From assembly GCA_964471115.1 (NCBI GenBank), contig CAYYFE010000009.1, forward strand, positions 1 to 64,000: a stretch of 64,000 nt of DNA, written 5' to 3'. Numbering within the stretch: the stretch's first letter is position 1; the number at the start of each line of letters is the position of its first letter. Made by a program: the position numbers and the translations under genes. This document shows, piece by piece, positions 60,894-64,000 of this stretch. This DNA is from SYFT01 sp964471115. Lineage in GTDB: Bacteria; Acidobacteriota; Vicinamibacteria; Vicinamibacterales; SCN-69-37. Under the pieces are notes generated by a model. The model saw nothing but the letters and a program-made list of their open reading frames with translations, was not told the DNA's origin and did not search any database.

Positions 60894-63383
60894 ATGACAC
60901 TGTTCTACGGTATCTGGCGCGACCTGAAACTGGCGGCCCGTTCCCTCGCCAAGGCGCGGGCGTTCACCGCCGTCTGCGTGTTGTCACTCGGCATCGGCAT
61001 GGTGCCGGTCATCGCAGTCCCGTACGGGTCGCGGATGTTCACCACGCCGCCGGCCGGCCTCAACACCGAGGGGTTGGTCGAGGTCGTCACGACCCGGCAG
61101 GCAGGGCGGCAGGAGACCTACGCCTGGTCGTATCCGGACTACGTCGCGCTGCGGGACGCCGGCATCGGCGCGCAGCTGCTGGGCTGGGCCTCGGCGCCGG
61201 CGGAGGTGGCGCTCGACCCCTCGCTGGGCGGCACACGAGAGGTCGGGGCCATGTTTGCGTCGGCGAACTACCTCGACGTCCTTGGCGAGCGACTCGCGCA
61301 AGGCTCGGGTTTCTTCCAGACCGCCGATCCGCTCGCCATTGTCAGCCACGCGTTCTGGCAGCACCGGCTGGCCGCCGCGCCCAACGTGGTCGGCATGGTC
61401 ATCCCGATCAACGACGTGCCGCACACGATTGTCGGCGTCACCCGCGAGGGATTCCACGGACACCTCGGGTTTCAGAACGTCGAAGTGTGGCTGCCGCTTG
61501 AACGGCACCCGTCGGTGCTGGCCGACACGACCATCCGGTTCGACCGCGCGCGTGAATGGGTGCGAGTGCACGGCCGGCTGCAGCCGGCCGTGACGGTGGA
61601 GCAGGCCAGCGCGGCGGTGGCCGCCCTCACGGCGCAGCTGGCAAAGGAGCATGCCGCCACCAACGACCAGAAGGCCGGTGTCGTGCAGGCGTATCACCCC
61701 CTCGGCGTGCTGGACGGGGTGAATCTGCCGATTGTGCTCACCATCGTGCAGGCCCTCGCCGCGTTACCGCTGCTGGTGGTGTGTCTGAACATCGCGGGCA
61801 TGGTGCAGGTGCGCGGCGCGATGCGCGAGCGTGAATTGTCCATTCGCCAGGCCATCGGCGCCACCCGGAAGCGGCTGATTCAGCAGTTGCTGGCCGAGGC
61901 CGTGGTGCTGGCCGCCGCCGGAGCCGCGCTGGCGTCGGTGGTCCTGTTCAACGTGGTGCCGCTGGTCGGGTGGTGGACCAACGAGCCTCTGCCGCCCGCG
62001 CTGACACACGCGCTGCAGGTGGACGTGTCGATGATCGCGATTTGTGTGGCCCTGTGCCTTCCCACCAGCCTCGTGTTCGGCTGGCTGCCGGCCGCGCGGT
62101 TCAGCCGGCCGGTCATCATCACCGTGCTCAAGGACGATGCCGGCGGGGGGCGGGCGCGGGTGGGTCGGGTCCAGCGTGTTGCCACGGCCATGCAGGTGGC
62201 CATCGCCACGCCGCTGCTCATCCTGAGCGGCATGACGCTCGATCGCGTCCGCGCGACCGCCACCGACCATCTCGGGTTCGACGCCGAGCAGGTGTACGCC
62301 GCGCCGCTGTCACTCGAGGGCGTGACGCCGGACGTCGCAGCCGCGCGAATCGAGGGGGCCCGCCTGACGCTGGCGACCTCGGCCGGCGTCGAGTCAGTCA
62401 CGCTGGCCGACGGTCTGCCGCTCGATTTCCGGTACCGGCTCACGCGTGTCGCCACGCAGCCTGCCGACCAGACCGCGCCACGAGTCGTGATCTCACACGT
62501 CACCCGCGTGGCCGATGACTACCTGCAGACGCTGGGCATCACGCTGATACGCGGGCGCGCGTTCGGTCCGGAGGATCAGGCCGGCGCCGAGCCGGTCGCG
62601 CTGTTGTCGAAGCCGCTCGCCGAGCGCCTCTTCCCGGAGCAGGATCCGGTCGGTCAGCGCGTCACGTTCGGCGATGCGGAGCCGTCGAGGCGAACGCTCA
62701 CCGTCATCGGCGTCACCAGCGATTTCCCGACGTCGCAGATGAGCACCGATCGCGCGCAGGTGCTGTTGCCGCTCTCGCAGTACCCGGATGTCGTGCGGGA
62801 TTCGGTCAAGGTCAACGATGACCGGGGCGGCGGCGCCGGCCTCATGCTCATCGCCCGCGGCGCGTCAGGGGCGGCGCCGGCAGGGGTGACGGCTGCGCTC
62901 GAGCAGGTCGTGCGGGACCTCGATCCCGAGTACGAGTCGACGCGCACGGTCACCGGCACGGGCCTCCGGCGGTTCAGCGTCGACGACTTCCTGACGCAGT
63001 CAGCCGTGTCGGGGGTCGTGGGCGGTGTGTTGCTGCTGTTGGCGGCGCTGGGGATCTACGGTGTCGTGGGGCTGATGGTCGCCACGCGCATCCGCGAGAT
63101 TGCCGTGCGCGTCGCCCTGGGCGCCACCCGGCCCCGCGTGCTGCGGATGATTCTCTTTGATGTCGTCAAACTCGTCCTGCCCGGCGTCATCGTCGGCGTG
63201 TTGCTGGCGGTGGCGTTCGTGAAACTCAACGGCCCGGACTTCGGCATTGCACTCAGCGACTTCGAGCCGCTGGCCTACGTGGCCGGCGCCGCGTTCGCGG
63301 TGTTGATGGCGCTCACCGCCAGCCTCGCCCCCGCCCGCCGCGCGGCCTCGATCCATCCCATGGCGGCGATGCGATCAGAGTGA
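60894..63383 (+). CDS. ADOP-type ABC transporter permease, divergent member
   Basis: The 829-residue protein starts at ATG 60894 and has the usual double MacB/FtsX layout: RGAMRERELSIRQAIGATRKR in the first half, ATRIREIAVRVALGATRPRVL in the second, and RRAASIHPMAAMRSE at the end. The first helix lacks the GIGANTAxF signature (LSLGIGMVPVIAVPYGSR), which sets it apart from the other three. No ATPase is nearby. The stop is followed by the second copy of the palindromic repeat. Confidence 0.9.
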   Translation: MTLFYGIWRDLKLAARSLAKARAFTAVCVLSLGIGMVPVIAVPYGSRMFTTPPAGLNTEGLVEVVTTRQAGRQETYAWSYPDYVALRDAGIGAQLLGWASAPAEVALDPSLGGTREVGAMFASANYLDVLGERLAQGSGFFQTADPLAIVSHAFWQHRLAAAPNVVGMVIPINDVPHTIVGVTREGFHGHLGFQNVEVWLPLERHPSVLADTTIRFDRAREWVRVHGRLQPAVTVEQASAAVAALTAQLAKEHAATNDQKAGVVQAYHPLGVLDGVNLPIVLTIVQALAALPLLVVCLNIAGMVQVRGAMRERELSIRQAIGATRKRLIQQLLAEAVVLAAAGAALASVVLFNVVPLVGWWTNEPLPPALTHALQVDVSMIAICVALCLPTSLVFGWLPAARFSRPVIITVLKDDAGGGRARVGRVQRVATAMQVAIATPLLILSGMTLDRVRATATDHLGFDAEQVYAAPLSLEGVTPDVAAARIEGARLTLATSAGVESVTLADGLPLDFRYRLTRVATQPADQTAPRVVISHVTRVADDYLQTLGITLIRGRAFGPEDQAGAEPVALLSKPLAERLFPEQDPVGQRVTFGDAEPSRRTLTVIGVTSDFPTSQMSTDRAQVLLPLSQYPDVVRDSVKVNDDRGGGAGLMLIARGASGAAPAGVTAALEQVVRDLDPEYESTRTVTGTGLRRFSVDDFLTQSAVSGVVGGVLLLLAALGIYGVVGLMVATRIREIAVRVALGATRPRVLRMILFDVVKLVLPGVIVGVLLAVAFVKLNGPDFGIALSDFEPLAYVAGAAFAVLMALTASLAPARRAASIHPMAAMRSE

Positions 63384-63395
63384 CAAGAGCGAAAT

Positions 63396-63445
63396 GAGCT
63401 CGGAGGTCATTTCCGGGAGTGACCGTGGAAATGACCTCCGAGCTC
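63396..63445. repeat. Palindrome with 17-bp arms, second copy
   Basis: Arms at 63396-63412 and 63429-63445 are identical to those at 13991-14030 but with a 16-base loop. As there, the end of the element supplies the TGA stop of a leftward gene and lies after the stop of a rightward gene. Confidence 0.85.
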
Positions 63446-64000
63446 AGTGCGTCAGCCCGTAGATGATCGCGTTGACCCCGAGTTTGTACGCCTCGTTCGT
63501 CTGGTCGATGGGCCGCAGGCCGCGGCTCGACCATTCCCAGAACTGCGAGATGTCCGTGTTGTAGTTGACGAACATCTGCATGCGCTTCGTGGGGTCGTTG
63601 TCCTCGAACAGGCCGCGGAAGATGGGCTGCCCGGCGTTGTAGGCCTGCGGAAAGATGTCGAGTGACTTGATCGTGAAGAACTGCGAGAAGAGTGGATGGG
63701 AGATGTCCAGGTCGAGGAACTTCGCCTCGGGCATGACCAGCCGCATGTTGTCGGCGAACTGATCCCAGCCCCGCCCGCCGCGCCACTCGGCCGTCTTGAA
63801 ATCGTCGACGATCACGAACCCGCCCTTGTCGAGGAACGCGCGCAGGTTCCGGGCCTCACGCTCGGTGATCTGCCACCAGCTGACCTCGATGATGTACAGC
63901 ACGGGGTACTTGAAGATCTCCGGATCCTCGAGCGACAACGTGTTCGTCCGATGATGCGCGGGCACCGCCGTCAGCGCGCGGACGATCTCCATGAGGTGTT
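63444..64000 (-). CDS. DUF4159-type protein, N-terminus beyond the window
   Basis: The open frame runs through the right edge, so about 185 C-terminal residues are seen. YPVLYIIEVSWWQITEREA, RAFLDKGGFVIVDDF and the end with AYKLGVNAIIYGLTH match the DUF4159 family, a glutamine-amidotransferase-like fold found with MoxR/vWA gene sets. The role is unknown. The stop codon is part of the palindrome at 63396-63445. Confidence 0.82.
   Translation of the reverse strand, partial: HLMEIVRALTAVPAHHRTNTLSLEDPEIFKYPVLYIIEVSWWQITEREARNLRAFLDKGGFVIVDDFKTAEWRGGRGWDQFADNMRLVMPEAKFLDLDISHPLFSQFFTIKSLDIFPQAYNAGQPIFRGLFEDNDPTKRMQMFVNYNTDISQFWEWSSRGLRPIDQTNEAYKLGVNAIIYGLTH

Overview
The window looks like a piece of an Acidobacteriota chromosome, most likely class Vicinamibacteria. 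This is inferred from the very GC-rich backbone, four orphan two-part MacB/FtsX-type permeases of the acidobacterial 'ADOP' kind, a TonB-dependent receptor with an N-terminal carboxypeptidase-regulatory-like domain, a PadR-free permease layout, and abundant short tandem repeats between genes. No rRNA or species marker is present, so the placement is an inference.

Layout. (1) About 1-10,100 is accessory DNA with visibly lower GC. It holds a small HTH/excisionase-like gene, a response regulator, a secreted beta-helix protein ending in a bulb-type lectin domain, a GT-C-like membrane protein, a truncated IS3 and a truncated IS110 element, duplicated fascin-like genes and a lipoprotein. It ends at a 3'-terminal fragment of a tRNA-Ser gene (10,097-10,118), which looks like an integration scar. 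(2) About 10,224-48,330 is backbone: an ECF sigma factor with a membrane coiled-coil partner, RNase HI, an ArsR/SRPBCC pair, glutaryl-CoA dehydrogenase, a TonB receptor, an arginase-like protein, a DadA-like oxidase, TerC, NhaR, folate genes (folB, SDR), a PLD/CYTH/glgB/prolyl-oligopeptidase run, three tandem paralogous lipoproteins, a NarL-type two-component pair, tRNA-Ser, SRP RNA followed by dnaX-ybaB-recR, an LPG-synthase-type membrane protein and OsmC. (3) About 48,407-56,245 is a second accessory island inserted at tRNA-Asn. The tRNA 3' end is repeated at 48,482 and again at 53,052, and each repeat is followed by a decayed IS481 end. Inside lie the remnant of a C5-cytosine methyltransferase, then a tightly coupled cassette of XRE regulator, Ser/Thr kinase, TPR protein and small beta-repeat protein, then an SPFH/ankyrin-like membrane pair. 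(4) About 56,250-64,000 is backbone again: a small membrane protein, two ADOP permeases, an MFS transporter and a partial DUF4159 protein.

The best candidate for an undescribed system is the XRE-kinase-TPR-beta-repeat cassette at 49,416-52,915. All start and stop codons of the first three genes overlap. The kinase keeps every catalytic motif. A perfect palindrome covers the -35 box, and the first gene appears to be translated from a leaderless mRNA. The promoter sits inside the 3' end of the dead methyltransferase gene, and the regulator resembles restriction-modification controller proteins, so the kinase/TPR pair occupies the place where a restriction enzyme would be expected. A defence or stress-signalling role is an inference from context only.

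Other notable structure: a 45-bp tandem array with inverted flanking units between two convergent genes (24,546-25,003), a 17-bp-arm palindrome that supplies the stop codon of a leftward gene at two places 49 kb apart (13,991 and 63,396), tandem repeats that have entered the dnaX and prolyl-oligopeptidase reading frames, and a response regulator that seems to start at CTG.
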